In this document: positions 15,640-24,788 of the stretch, in pieces
Layout: every line of letters begins with the position of its first letter
Numbering within the stretch: position 1 is the first letter of the stretch
DNA from: Streptomyces sp. NBC_01214
Lineage (GTDB): Bacteria > Actinomycetota > Actinomycetes > Streptomycetales > Streptomycetaceae
Assembly: GCF_026340975.1 (NCBI RefSeq)
Contig: NZ_JAPEOS010000002.1
Span: 1,733,001 to 1,797,000 of the forward strand
Reading direction: 5' to 3'
Length of the DNA: 64,000 bases
Made by a program: the position numbers and the translations under genes
The notes under the pieces: model-generated
Told to the model about the DNA's origin: nothing
Database searches by the model: none
Seen by the model: the letters and a program-made list of their open reading frames with translations, nothing else

Positions 15640-16563
15640 ATGGATCTTCGCATTTTCACCGAGCCCCAGCAGGGTGCGAGCTACGACACGCTCCTGACCG
15701 TCGCCAAGGCCACCGAGGACCTGGGCTTCGACGCGTTCTTCCGCTCCGACCACTACCTGAGCATGGGCGCCGCCGACGGTCTGCCCGGACCCACCGACGC
15801 GTGGATCACCCTCGCGGGCCTGGCCCGGGAGACCGAGCGGATCCGCTTGGGCACGCTGATGACGGCAGGAACCTTCCGGCTGCCCGGAGTCCTCGCCATC
15901 CAGGTGGCCCAGGTCGACCAGATGTCCGGCGGACGCATCGAACTGGGCCTCGGCGCCGGCTGGTTCGAGCAGGAGCACAAGGCGTACGGCATCCCCTTTC
16001 CGGCGGACCGGATGTCCCGGTTGGAGGAGCAGCTGGCCATCGTCACCGGAATGTGGGCCACCGAGGCCGGCGCCTCCTTCGACTACGCCGGCAAGCACTA
16101 CCAGGTGGAGAACTCACCCGCGCTCCCCAAGCCCGCCCAGACCAAGGTCCCCGTCCTCATCGGCGGCCACGGAGCCAAGCGCACCCCGCGGCTCGCCGCC
16201 CGGTACGCGGACGAGTTCAACATGCCCTTCGCGTCGATCGCCGACAGCGGGCGGCAGTTCGCCCGGGTCCGGGAGGCCGCCGAGGAGGCCGGCCGCAAGG
16301 CCGACGACCTGCGCTACTCCAACGCCCTCGTCGTCTGCGTGGGCAAGGACGACGCCGAGGTGGCCCGCCGCGCCGCCGCCATCGGCCGCGACGTCGACGA
16401 GCTGAAGGCCAACGGCCTGGCCGGCTCCCCGGCCGAAGTCGTGGACAAGATCGGTGCCTACGGCGCTGTCGGTTCCTCCCGCGTCTACCTCCAGCTCCTC
16501 GACCTTGACGACCTGGACCACCTGGAGCTGATCTCCACCCGGGTGCTCTCCCAGCTCCGTTAG
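15640..16563 (+). CDS. LLM-class F420-dependent oxidoreductase
   Basis: A 307-residue luciferase-like TIM-barrel protein opening MDLRIFTEPQQGASYDTLL, with ATEDLGFDAFFRSDHYLSMG, LGTLMTAGTFRLPGVLAIQVAQVDQMSGGRIELGLGAGW and a GSPAEVVDKIGAYGAVGSSRVYLQ end. This is the pattern of the actinobacterial F420-dependent subgroup, which transfers hydride from reduced coenzyme F420. The substrate is unknown. GGGGGG precedes the ATG. The homocysteine methyltransferase starts 15 bases after its stop, so they are probably one transcript. Confidence 0.85.
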   Translation: MDLRIFTEPQQGASYDTLLTVAKATEDLGFDAFFRSDHYLSMGAADGLPGPTDAWITLAGLARETERIRLGTLMTAGTFRLPGVLAIQVAQVDQMSGGRIELGLGAGWFEQEHKAYGIPFPADRMSRLEEQLAIVTGMWATEAGASFDYAGKHYQVENSPALPKPAQTKVPVLIGGHGAKRTPRLAARYADEFNMPFASIADSGRQFARVREAAEEAGRKADDLRYSNALVVCVGKDDAEVARRAAAIGRDVDELKANGLAGSPAEVVDKIGAYGAVGSSRVYLQLLDLDDLDHLELISTRVLSQLR

Positions 16564-16578
16564 GAAGGAGGCGAACCG

Positions 16579-17493
16579 ATGCCACGCGCGTCCGGCCCGC
16601 TCGCCGAAGCCCTGGCCCGCAGGGCCGTTCTCCTGGACGGCGGGCTCAGCAACCAGCTCGCCGCCCAGGGCTGCGACCTGTCCGGCGACCTCTGGTCGGG
16701 CCGGGTGCTCGCCGAGCACCCGGACCAGGTGGCGGCCGCCCACACGGCGTACGTCCGGGCCGGCGCGGAGGTGCTGATCACCGCCAGTTACCAGGTCGGC
16801 TACGAGGCCTTCGCCGCCCACGGCCACGACCGCGCCGAGACCACCGCCCTGCTCCACCGCAGCGTGCGCCTGGCCGCCCGGGCCGCCGAAGCCGCCGACC
16901 ACGAGGTGTGGGTGGCCGCCTCCGTCGGACCGTACGGAGCGGTGCTCGCGGACGGCTCCGAGTACCGCGGCCGGTACGGGCTGAGCGTGCGCGAACTCGC
17001 CGCCTTCCACCGCCCCCGCATCGAGGCCCTGCTCGCCGCCGGCCCCGACGTCCTGGCCGTCGAGACCGTCCCGGACAGCGACGAGGCCGAGGCGCTGCTC
17101 ACCGTCCTCGCCGAGACCGGCGCACCCGCCTGGCTCTCGTACACGGTGGCCGGGGGCCGCACGCGGGCCGGGCAGCCCCTCCGCGAGGCCTTCGCCCTCG
17201 CCGCCGCGGCCCCGGAGGTCATCGCGGTCGGCGTCAACTGCTGTGATCCGGCCGATGTCCTGCCCGCCCTCGAAGCCGCGGCCGCCGTCACTGCCGGACC
17301 GCTGCTGGCCTACCCCAACGACGGCTCGGTCTGGAACGCCACCACCCGCACCTGGCACGCCCCCGAAACCCCCGTCCCCTGGCCCGCACGGGCCTGGTAC
17401 ACCACCGGCGCCCGCCTCATCGGCGGCTGCTGCCGGATCGGCCCGGACCGGATCGCCGCCCTCGGGACGCTGCTGCCGGACCGGCCGAGGTGA
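16579..17493 (+). CDS. mmuM: Homocysteine S-methyltransferase
   Basis: A 304-residue MmuM-type enzyme that methylates homocysteine to methionine using S-methylmethionine or S-adenosylmethionine as donor, independent of folate and cobalamin. The N-terminal LLDGGLSNQLAAQGCDL and ITASYQVGY segments and the zinc thiolates (NCC around residue 220 and GGCC near the C-terminus) are present. A clear AGGAAGGAG site precedes the ATG. Length matches the family. Confidence 0.92.
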   Translation: MPRASGPLAEALARRAVLLDGGLSNQLAAQGCDLSGDLWSGRVLAEHPDQVAAAHTAYVRAGAEVLITASYQVGYEAFAAHGHDRAETTALLHRSVRLAARAAEAADHEVWVAASVGPYGAVLADGSEYRGRYGLSVRELAAFHRPRIEALLAAGPDVLAVETVPDSDEAEALLTVLAETGAPAWLSYTVAGGRTRAGQPLREAFALAAAAPEVIAVGVNCCDPADVLPALEAAAAVTAGPLLAYPNDGSVWNATTRTWHAPETPVPWPARAWYTTGARLIGGCCRIGPDRIAALGTLLPDRPR

Positions 17494-17552
17494 GCCGGGG
17501 GCACCGAAAAACCAGGGGCAGACTGAGCAGGTGACCAGCGATAATCGGTCAC

Positions 17553-19127
17553 GTGTTCCTGACGATCTCCACCACCGGCTCCCCCGAACGACCCGCTACC
17601 GACCTGGGCTACCTGCTGCACAAGCATCCCGGCAAGACGCAGGCGTTCTCCACCTCCCACGGCACCGCCCACGTGTTCTACCCCGAGGCCTCGGTCGAAC
17701 GGTGCACGGCGGCCCTGCTGCTGGAGGTGGACCCCGTCGCGCTCGTGCGCCACGGCCGGGGCAAGGGCCGGGGCGGGGCGCCGGACGCCGCGCTCGCGCA
17801 GTACGTGAACGACCGGCCGTACGCCGCGTCCTCGCTGCTCGCCGTCGCACTCAGCGGAGTGTTCCGCACGGCGCTCAAGGGACAGTGCACCGCCCGCCCC
17901 GAGCTCCCGGAGCAGACCCGGCCGCTGCGCGTCGAGATCCCGGTGCTGCCCGCCCGCGGCGGCGCCGCGCTCGTGCACCGGCTGTTCGGCCCGCTCGGCT
18001 GGGACCTCGTAGAGGCCGAGCCCGTACCGCTCGACGAGCAGTTCCCCGAATGGGGGGACTCCCGCTACGTACGGCTCGTCCTGGAGGGCGAGCTGCGCCT
18101 CGCCGACGCCCTGCGGCAGCTCTACGTGCTGCTGCCGGTCCTCGACGACGCCAAGCACTACTGGATCTCCCCGGACGAGGTCGACAAGCTGCTGCGCGCC
18201 GGAGACGGCTGGCTCGCCACCCACCCCGAGCACGGGCTGATCACCTCCCGCTACCTGGCCCGCCACAAGCGGCTGACCCAGGACGCCAACGAGCGCCTGG
18301 AACTGGTCCGCCTCGCCGAGGCCGACGGCAGCGAGGTCGAGGAGCTCGACAACGCGGTGGACGAGACCCGCGACACCGAGGAGCGGCCCGTGCCGCTCGC
18401 CGTGCAGCGGCGCGAGGCGATCCTCGCCGCCCTGCGGCTCGCCGGCGCCCAGCGGGTGCTGGACCTCGGCTGCGGCCAGGGGCAGTTGCTCCAGGCACTG
18501 CTCGGCGACCCGGCGTACGCCGAGATCGTCGGCATGGACGTGTCCGTGCGGGCCCTGCAGATCGCGGCCCGACGGCTGCGGCTGGACCGCATGGGCGAGC
18601 GGCAGAGCTCGCGCCTCACGCTCCTCCAGGGATCGCTCGCGTACACCGACAAGCGGCTGGCCGGCTACGACGCGGCCGTGCTCAGCGAGGTCATCGAGCA
18701 CCTGGACCCGGAGCGGCTGCCCGCGCTGGAGTACGCGGTCTTCGGCTCGGCCCGCCCCCGCACGGTCCTCGTCACCACCCCGAACGTCGAGTACAACGTG
18801 CGCTGGGAGACCCTGCCCGCCGGGCACGTCCGCCACGGCGACCACCGCTTCGAGTGGAACCGCGAGGAGTTCCGGGCCTGGGCCGAGCAGGTCGCGCGGC
18901 GCCACGGCTACGGGGTCCGGTACGTGCCCGTCGGCGACGACGACCCCGAGGTCGGGCCGCCGACCCAGATGGCCGTCTTCACCCAGAACGACGGCACTCA
19001 CGGCACCGACGGCACCGACGCGGCCGGCACCACCCACCCGACCGACGCGGCCGCTACCACCGACGCGGCCAGCACCACCGACACGATCCGCACCACCGAC
19101 ACCCCGAAGGAGGGCGAGGCAGCATGA
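17553..19127 (+). CDS. hen1: 3'-terminal RNA ribose 2'-O-methyltransferase Hen1
   Basis: A 524-residue bacterial Hen1. The N-terminal 270 or so residues are the Pnkp-interacting domain. The SAM-binding motif VLDLGCGQGQLLQALL begins near residue 303, and the Mn-binding motif EVIEHLDPERL follows near 380. A conserved HGDHRFEW stretch near 426 supplies further metal or RNA contacts. The enzyme methylates the 3'-terminal ribose of a cut RNA before ligation, protecting the repaired site from being cut again. The last 50 residues are a Thr/Asp/Ala repeat tail (GTDGTDAAGTTHPTDAAATT), not part of the family. GTG start, and ATGA overlap with pnkp. Confidence 0.93.
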   Translation: MFLTISTTGSPERPATDLGYLLHKHPGKTQAFSTSHGTAHVFYPEASVERCTAALLLEVDPVALVRHGRGKGRGGAPDAALAQYVNDRPYAASSLLAVALSGVFRTALKGQCTARPELPEQTRPLRVEIPVLPARGGAALVHRLFGPLGWDLVEAEPVPLDEQFPEWGDSRYVRLVLEGELRLADALRQLYVLLPVLDDAKHYWISPDEVDKLLRAGDGWLATHPEHGLITSRYLARHKRLTQDANERLELVRLAEADGSEVEELDNAVDETRDTEERPVPLAVQRREAILAALRLAGAQRVLDLGCGQGQLLQALLGDPAYAEIVGMDVSVRALQIAARRLRLDRMGERQSSRLTLLQGSLAYTDKRLAGYDAAVLSEVIEHLDPERLPALEYAVFGSARPRTVLVTTPNVEYNVRWETLPAGHVRHGDHRFEWNREEFRAWAEQVARRHGYGVRYVPVGDDDPEVGPPTQMAVFTQNDGTHGTDGTDAAGTTHPTDAAATTDAASTTDTIRTTDTPKEGEAA

Positions 19128-21679
19128 CCAGCACCGAGACCCCCCGTACGCGCACACTTCCCGTCACCGACCTGTCCCTCGTCGTTCTGATCGGGGCCAC
19201 CGGATCGGGCAAGTCCACCTTCGCCCGCAAGCACTTCAAGGCCACCGAGGTCATCTCCTCCGACTACTGCCGGGGCCTGGTCTGCGACGACGAGAACGAC
19301 CAGAGCGTCAGCCGCGACGCCTTCGACGTCCTGCACTACATCGCGGGCAAGCGCCTCGCGGCCGGCCGCCTGACCGTCGTCGACGCGACCAGCGTCCAGC
19401 CCGAGGCCCGCCGGCAGCTGGTCGCACTCGCCCGCGAGCACGACGTCCTGCCGATCGCCATCGTCCTGGACATGCCCGAGCAGGTCTGCGCCGAGCGCAA
19501 CGCCGCCCGCCCCGACCGGGCCGGCCTGCCCCGCGCGGTCATCCAGCGGCACCGCCGTGACCTGCGGCGCTCGCTGCGCGGTCTGGAGCGCGAGGGCTTC
19601 CGCAAGGTCCACGTGCTGCGCTCCGTCGAGGAGGCCGAGACCGCCGAGGTGGTCCTGGAGAAGCGGTTCAACGACCTCACCCACCTCACCGGCCCCTTCG
19701 ACATCGTCGGTGACATCCACGGCTGTTCCTCCGAGCTGGAGACCCTGCTCGCCAAGCTCGGCTACGAGGACGGGGTCCACCCCGAGGGCCGCACCGCCGT
19801 CTTCGTCGGCGACCTCGTCGACCGCGGCCCCGACAGCCCCGGCGTGCTGCGCCGCGTCATGGGCATGGTCAAGTCCGGCAACGCCCTGTGCGTGCCCGGG
19901 AACCACGAGAACAAGCTCGGCCGTTACCTGAAGGGCTCCAAGGTCCAGCGGACCCACGGCCTCGCCGAGACCATCGAGCAGCTGGAGGGGGAGCCGGAGG
20001 AGTTCGTCCAGGAGGTGAGGGAGTTCATCCGCGGCCTCGTCAGCCACTACGTCCTCGACGGCGGCAAGCTGGTGGTCTGCCACGCCGGGCTGCCCGAGAA
20101 GTACCACGGCCGCACCTCCGGCCGGGTCCGCTCGCACGCCCTCTACGGGGAAACCACCGGTGAGACCGACGAGTTCGGCCTGCCCGTGCGCTACCCGTGG
20201 GCCGAGGACTACCGAGGCAAGGCCGTCGTGGTCTACGGCCACACTCCGGTCCCCGACACCACCTGGATCAACAACACCATCTGCCTCGACACCGGCGCGG
20301 TCTTCGGCGGCCGGATGACCGCCCTGCGCTGGCCCGAGCGCGAACTGGTCGACGTACCGGCCGAGAAGGTCTGGTACGAGCCGGTCAAGCCGCTCGCCGC
20401 CGAGGCGCCGGGCGGGCACGACGGCCGCCCGCTCGACCTGGCGGACGTGCACGGCCGCCGGGTCGTGGAGACCAGGCACCTGGGCAACGTCAACGTGCGC
20501 GAGGAGAACGCCGCGGCGGCCCTGGAGGTCATGAGCCGCTTCGCGGTGGACCCCCGCCTCGTCCCGTACCTGCCGCCCACCATGGCGCCCACGGCGACCT
20601 CCCGCGAGGAGGGCTACCTGGAGCACCCGGCCGAGGCCTTCGCCCAGTACCGGGGGGACGGCATCGCCCAGGTGGTGTGCGAGGAGAAGCACATGGGCTC
20701 CCGCGCCACCGTCCTCGTCTGCAAGGACGCCGACGCGGCCCGCACCCGCTTCGGGGTCGACGGTCCGACGGGCTCCGTCTACACCCGCACCGGGCGGCCC
20801 TTCTTCAAGGAGCCGGAGGTCACCGAGGAGGTCCTCACCCGGCTGCGCGCGGCGATCACCGGCGCGGGCCTGTGGGAGGAGCTCGATACCGACTGGCTGC
20901 TGCTCGACGGGGAACTCCTGCCCTGGTCGCTGAAGTCCACCGGCTTGCTGCGCAACCAGTACGCCGCCGTCGGTGCGGCCTCCGGCGCCGTCTTCCCGGG
21001 CGCCATCGCCGCCCTGGAGGCGGCCACCGCCCGGGGCGTCGACACCGGCGAGCTGCTGGAGCGCCAGCGCGGCCGGGCCGCCGACGCGGCCGCCTTCACC
21101 GACGCCTACCGGCGCTACTGCTGGACCACCGACGGGCTGGACGGCGTACGGTTCGCGCCGTTCCAGCTGTTGGCGGTGGCCGGGCGGTCGCTGGCCGCGG
21201 TTCCCCACGACGAGCAGCTGTTCTGGCTGGACCGGCTGGTCGCCGCCGACGAGGCGAGCGGCACCGGACTGCTCCGGCGCACCGGCCGGATCCTGGTGGA
21301 CACCGCGGACGAGGACTCCGTACGGGCCGGCACCGACTGGTGGCTGGAGCTGACGGCCGCCGGCGGCGAGGGCATGGTCGTCAAGCCGCTCCAGGCGTAC
21401 GCCAAGGACGACAGGGGCCGACTGGTCCAGCCCGGAGTCAAGGTGCGCGGGCGCGAGTACCTGCGGATCATCTACGGCCCGGAGTACACCCGTCCCGAGC
21501 AGCTGACGCGGCTGCGCGAACGGTTCCTCGGGCACAAGCGCTCGCTCGCGCTGCGCGAGTACGCGCTCGGGCTGGAGGCGCTGGACCGGCTGGCGACCGA
21601 CGAGCCGCTGTGGCGGGTCCACGAGGCGGTCTTCGCGGTGCTCGCGCTGGAGTCGGAGCCGGTCGACCCGCGCCTGTGA
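19124..21679 (+). CDS. pnkp: Polynucleotide kinase-phosphatase-ligase Pnkp
   Basis: An 851-residue three-domain RNA-repair enzyme. The N-terminal kinase has Walker A GATGSGKST (24-32). The central metallophosphatase has GDIHG (about 196), GDLVDRG (about 229) and GNHE (about 260). The C-terminal ligase/adenylyltransferase domain has the nucleotidyl-acceptor lysine in EEKHMGSRA (about 522) and a late GGEGMVVKP motif. It heals the 2',3'-phosphate and 5'-OH ends made by ribotoxins, and needs Hen1 to activate ligation. The stop-start overlap with hen1 matches the obligate complex. Confidence 0.95.
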   Translation: MTSTETPRTRTLPVTDLSLVVLIGATGSGKSTFARKHFKATEVISSDYCRGLVCDDENDQSVSRDAFDVLHYIAGKRLAAGRLTVVDATSVQPEARRQLVALAREHDVLPIAIVLDMPEQVCAERNAARPDRAGLPRAVIQRHRRDLRRSLRGLEREGFRKVHVLRSVEEAETAEVVLEKRFNDLTHLTGPFDIVGDIHGCSSELETLLAKLGYEDGVHPEGRTAVFVGDLVDRGPDSPGVLRRVMGMVKSGNALCVPGNHENKLGRYLKGSKVQRTHGLAETIEQLEGEPEEFVQEVREFIRGLVSHYVLDGGKLVVCHAGLPEKYHGRTSGRVRSHALYGETTGETDEFGLPVRYPWAEDYRGKAVVVYGHTPVPDTTWINNTICLDTGAVFGGRMTALRWPERELVDVPAEKVWYEPVKPLAAEAPGGHDGRPLDLADVHGRRVVETRHLGNVNVREENAAAALEVMSRFAVDPRLVPYLPPTMAPTATSREEGYLEHPAEAFAQYRGDGIAQVVCEEKHMGSRATVLVCKDADAARTRFGVDGPTGSVYTRTGRPFFKEPEVTEEVLTRLRAAITGAGLWEELDTDWLLLDGELLPWSLKSTGLLRNQYAAVGAASGAVFPGAIAALEAATARGVDTGELLERQRGRAADAAAFTDAYRRYCWTTDGLDGVRFAPFQLLAVAGRSLAAVPHDEQLFWLDRLVAADEASGTGLLRRTGRILVDTADEDSVRAGTDWWLELTAAGGEGMVVKPLQAYAKDDRGRLVQPGVKVRGREYLRIIYGPEYTRPEQLTRLRERFLGHKRSLALREYALGLEALDRLATDEPLWRVHEAVFAVLALESEPVDPRL

Positions 21680-21858
21680 GCCGGCACCGTCGCGAGGGCG
21701 GGCCGCGTCAGCACGGCCCGTAAAGGGGTGGCCCCCGTACGGCCTCGAATTAGGTCGTATGGGGGAACTTTCGCGGAGAACTCCGGGAAAACCACCGGCG
21801 GGATCGTTCATCCAGGGCAGCGGAATGTCCGCGACCCTGGAAGGACGGAACGTCACCT

Positions 21859-22371
21859 ATGAAGATGACCGCGCGCGGAAGCATTGCGGCGCTCATGACC
21901 TGTATGGCTGCGGCCGGCGCGGCCACCCCGGCCGTGGCCCAGTCGGTGCCGGTCGGTGTCCCGCTGGACGCCGTGAAGACCACGCTGGGCGTGGACACCC
22001 CGCGCGTGGGCACCGGTGTGCCGGTGCCGGTCGTGGGCGCGCCCGAGTCGCCCCGCTTCCACAAGGGGAACATGCTCCCGACCCCACTGCTCCCGTCGGT
22101 GCCGGTCGGCACCGAGCTCGGCAAGACCCTCGTCACCTCCCCGGTGCCGAACCTGCTGGGCAAGCCGGAGACGGACGGCGAGGGTTCCCTCGAGGCGCCG
22201 GCCACCGACCTGCTCGCCCGGACCCCCGGCCTGGTCGCCGGCGGTCTGCTGACGATGCCGGACGCCTCCAACTCCGGGGTGCCGAACCTGATCGCGCCCG
22301 AACTGGGCCTGACCACACCGGAGCTCACCGGCGCCCCCTCGGCGCTTCTCGGCCTCGGCACCCCTCGCTGA
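21859..22371 (+). CDS. Small secreted Pro/Leu/Thr-rich protein of unknown function
   Basis: A 170-residue protein with a Sec signal peptide (MKMTARGSIAALMTCMAAAGAATPAVA, cleavage likely after AVA near 27). The mature part is rich in Pro, Leu, Gly and Thr with spaced GVPVPVVG and PNLLGKPET segments, and lacks cysteines and known domains. It could be a cell-wall or spore-surface protein, but nothing in the sequence proves it. Upstream, CCAGGG and CCCTGG flank an inner GCGGA-ATG-TCCGC stem (about 21815-21840), a possible leader hairpin. It is followed 47 bases later by arginine deiminase. Confidence 0.68.
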   Translation: MKMTARGSIAALMTCMAAAGAATPAVAQSVPVGVPLDAVKTTLGVDTPRVGTGVPVPVVGAPESPRFHKGNMLPTPLLPSVPVGTELGKTLVTSPVPNLLGKPETDGEGSLEAPATDLLARTPGLVAGGLLTMPDASNSGVPNLIAPELGLTTPELTGAPSALLGLGTPR

Positions 22372-22417
22372 GCGGACGCCACGTCAAAAAGCCGTTCGGT
22401 CTGGGAATGTGTACGGC

Positions 22418-23644
22418 ATGGGATTCCATGTCGACTCCGAGACCGGGCGGCTTCGCCGCGTCATCCTCCACCGGCCCGACCTGGAGCTGAAGCGGCTCAC
22501 ACCGAGCAACAAGGACGCGCTCCTCTTCGACGACGTGCTGTGGGTGCGCCGGGCCCGCCAGGAGCACGACGGATTCGCGGACGTGCTGCGGGACCGGGGC
22601 GTGGAGGTCCACCTCTTCGGTGACCTCCTGTGCGAGGCCCTCGACATCCCGGAGGCCAGGCACCTCGTACTGGACCGGGTCTTCGACGAGAAGGAGTACG
22701 GGCCGCTCGCCACCGACCACTTGCGGGCGGCCTTCGACGGGCTGACCTCGGCCGAGCTGGCGGAGGCCCTGGTCGGCGGGATGACCAAGCGGGAGTTCCT
22801 GGAGCGGCACGCCGAGCCGGTGTCGGTGCGCTTCCACGCCCTGGACCTGGACGGTTTCCTGCTGGGCCCGCTGCCCAACCACCTCTTCACCCGGGACACC
22901 TCCGCCTGGATCTACGACGGGGTGTCCATCAACGCGATGCGCTGGCCCGCCCGGCAGCGCGAGACGGTCCACTTCGAGGCGATCTACAAGCACCATCCGC
23001 TCTTCACCACCTCCGGCGCCTTCCACTACTGGTCGCAGGGGCAGTCGGACTACCCCTCGACGATCGAGGGCGGGGACGTCCTGGTCATTGGCAACGGGGC
23101 GGTGCTGATCGGGATGAGCGAGCGGACCACCCCGCAGGCGGTGGAGATGCTGGCACGCGGCCTGTTCGCGGCCGGTTCGGCGACGTCCATCGTGGCGCTC
23201 GACATGCCCAAGTCGCGGGCCTTCATGCACCTGGACACGGTGATGACGATGGTCGACGGAGATACGTTTACTCAGTACGCCGGGCTCGGGATGCTCCCCT
23301 CGTACACGATCGAGCCGGGCGGCGGGCCGCACGAGCTCAAGGTGACCGACCACCCGGAGGACCACATGCACCGGGCCATCGCGGGGGCGCTCGGCCTGGA
23401 CTCGATCCGGGTGCTGACCGCGACGCAGGACGTGCACTCGGCCGAGCGCGAGCAGTGGGACGACGGGTGCAACGTGCTCGCCGTGGAGCCGGGGGTGGTG
23501 GTCGCCTACGAGCGGAACGTGACGACCAACACGCACCTGCGCAAGATGGGCATCGAGGTGATCGAGATCCCGGGCAGCGAGCTGGGGCGGGGCCGGGGCG
23601 GGCCGCGCTGCATGAGCTGTCCCGTCGAGCGGGACGCGGTCTGA
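22418..23644 (+). CDS. arcA: Arginine deiminase
   Basis: A 408-residue enzyme converting L-arginine to citrulline and ammonia. The guanidino-group-modifying fold is clear: LHRPDLELKRLTP at the N-terminus, FTRDTSAWIYDGVSINAM in the middle, HLDTVMTMVDGDTF containing the catalytic His region, and the nucleophilic cysteine in GGPRCMSCPVERD near the C-terminus. ATG 22418 is chosen over GTG 22409 because GGGAA lies ten bases before the ATG but directly abuts the GTG. Ornithine carbamoyltransferase follows, but carbamate kinase, needed for ATP-yielding arginine fermentation, is not in the window. Confidence 0.92.
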   Translation: MGFHVDSETGRLRRVILHRPDLELKRLTPSNKDALLFDDVLWVRRARQEHDGFADVLRDRGVEVHLFGDLLCEALDIPEARHLVLDRVFDEKEYGPLATDHLRAAFDGLTSAELAEALVGGMTKREFLERHAEPVSVRFHALDLDGFLLGPLPNHLFTRDTSAWIYDGVSINAMRWPARQRETVHFEAIYKHHPLFTTSGAFHYWSQGQSDYPSTIEGGDVLVIGNGAVLIGMSERTTPQAVEMLARGLFAAGSATSIVALDMPKSRAFMHLDTVMTMVDGDTFTQYAGLGMLPSYTIEPGGGPHELKVTDHPEDHMHRAIAGALGLDSIRVLTATQDVHSAEREQWDDGCNVLAVEPGVVVAYERNVTTNTHLRKMGIEVIEIPGSELGRGRGGPRCMSCPVERDAV

Positions 23645-23669
23645 GGCGGGCCGGGCCGGGGGAGGGGTC

Positions 23670-23698
23670 CCGGGTCCGGGGAAAGACCCCGGGCCCGG
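23670..23698 (+). terminator. Terminator after arginine deiminase
   Basis: CCGGGTCCGGGG (23670-23681) pairs with CCCCGGGCCCGG (23687-23698) with one T-G wobble and an AAAGA loop. It separates the arcA transcript from argF. Confidence 0.7.
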
Positions 23699-23699
23699 T

Positions 23700-23715
23700 C
23701 TGTATATCAATACAG
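23700..23715. promoter_or_regulatory. Palindromic operator upstream of argF
   Basis: CTGTATATCAATACAG is a perfect 6-bp inverted repeat around four bases, very AT-rich for this genome. A TATAGA-type -10 candidate lies about 15 bases downstream (23723). It is 54 bases before the argF start. An ArgR-type repressor is the obvious candidate, but the site does not clearly fit the ARG-box consensus I know. Confidence 0.55.
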
Positions 23716-23768
23716 AGGATCGTATAGACTTCCAACATCCCCTGTCACCGTGACGCTGGAGCGACCCC

Positions 23769-24788
23769 ATGGCCACCGACCTCGCCGGCCGCAGTTTTCT
23801 CAAGGAGCTGGATTTCACGGCCGCCGAGTTCCGCGGCCTGATCGAGCTCGCCGCCGACCTGAAGGCGGCCAAGAAGGCCGGGGCCGAGCAGCGCCTGCTC
23901 GAGGGTCGGAACATCGCCCTGATCTTCGAGAAGACCTCCACCCGGACCCGCTGCGCCTTCGAGGTCGCCGCCGCGGACCAGGGCGCGCACACCACCTACC
24001 TCGACCCCGCCGGCTCCCAGATGGGCCACAAGGAGTCGGTCAAGGACACCGCCCGGGTGCTGGGCCGGATGTTCGACGGGATCGAGTACCGGGGTGACAG
24101 CCAGCAGGCCGTCGAAGAGCTCGCCGCCCACTCGGGCGTCCCCGTCTTCAACGGTCTCACCGACGACTGGCACCCGACCCAGATGCTGGCCGACCTGCTC
24201 ACCATGACCGAGCACACCACCAAGCCGCTGGACCGGATCGCCTTCGCCTACCTCGGTGACGCCCGCTTCAACATGGGCAACTCCTACCTCGTGACCGGTG
24301 CGCTGCTGGGCATGGACGTGCGGATCGTCGCACCCCGGTCCTACTGGCCCGCCGAGTCGGTGGTGGCCGCGGCGCGGGAGCTCGCGGCGGAGAGCGGAGC
24401 CCGGCTCACCCTGACCGAGGAGGTCGCCGAGGGGGTCGCCGGGGCGGACTTCGTCGTGACCGACATCTGGGTGTCCATGGGGGAGCCCAAGGAGGTCTGG
24501 GACGAGCGGATCGCGGTCCTGTCCCCTTACGCGGTGACCATGGACGTGCTGCGCGCCACCGGCAACCCGGACGTGAAGTTCATGCACTGCCTGCCGGCCT
24601 TCCACGACCTCGGCACCAAGGTGGCCCGGGAGATCCACGAGCGGCACGGGCTCGACTCCCTGGAGGTGACGGACGAGGTGTTCGAGTCGGATCACTCGAT
24701 CGTCTTCGACGAGGCCGAGAACCGGCTGCACACCATCAAGGCCGTGCTCGTCGCCACCCTCGGCCGACCCGGCCGGAGTGACGCATAG
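23769..24788 (+). CDS. argF: Ornithine carbamoyltransferase
   Basis: A 339-residue enzyme joining ornithine and carbamoyl phosphate to citrulline (or the reverse in arginine catabolism). The carbamoyl phosphate site STRTR is at 57-61 within FEKTSTRTRCAFE. The ornithine-binding HCLPAFHD lies around residue 272, and DWHPTQMLADLLTM is present. Length and motifs match both anabolic ArgF and catabolic ArcB. Proximity to arcA suggests the catabolic role, but its own terminator-bounded promoter suggests separate control. Its stop abuts the stop of the convergent gene with no gap. Confidence 0.94.
   Translation: MATDLAGRSFLKELDFTAAEFRGLIELAADLKAAKKAGAEQRLLEGRNIALIFEKTSTRTRCAFEVAAADQGAHTTYLDPAGSQMGHKESVKDTARVLGRMFDGIEYRGDSQQAVEELAAHSGVPVFNGLTDDWHPTQMLADLLTMTEHTTKPLDRIAFAYLGDARFNMGNSYLVTGALLGMDVRIVAPRSYWPAESVVAAARELAAESGARLTLTEEVAEGVAGADFVVTDIWVSMGEPKEVWDERIAVLSPYAVTMDVLRATGNPDVKFMHCLPAFHDLGTKVAREIHERHGLDSLEVTDEVFESDHSIVFDEAENRLHTIKAVLVATLGRPGRSDA

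Noticed and set aside
18998..21856. Reverse-strand open frame of about 950 codons over pnkp
   Set aside because: Shadow of the pnkp codon usage; no recognisable domains.
21750..22382. Reverse-strand ORF over the small secreted protein
   Set aside because: The forward ORF has a signal peptide and fits the local gene direction; the reverse product is Ser/Gly/Pro-rich without features.
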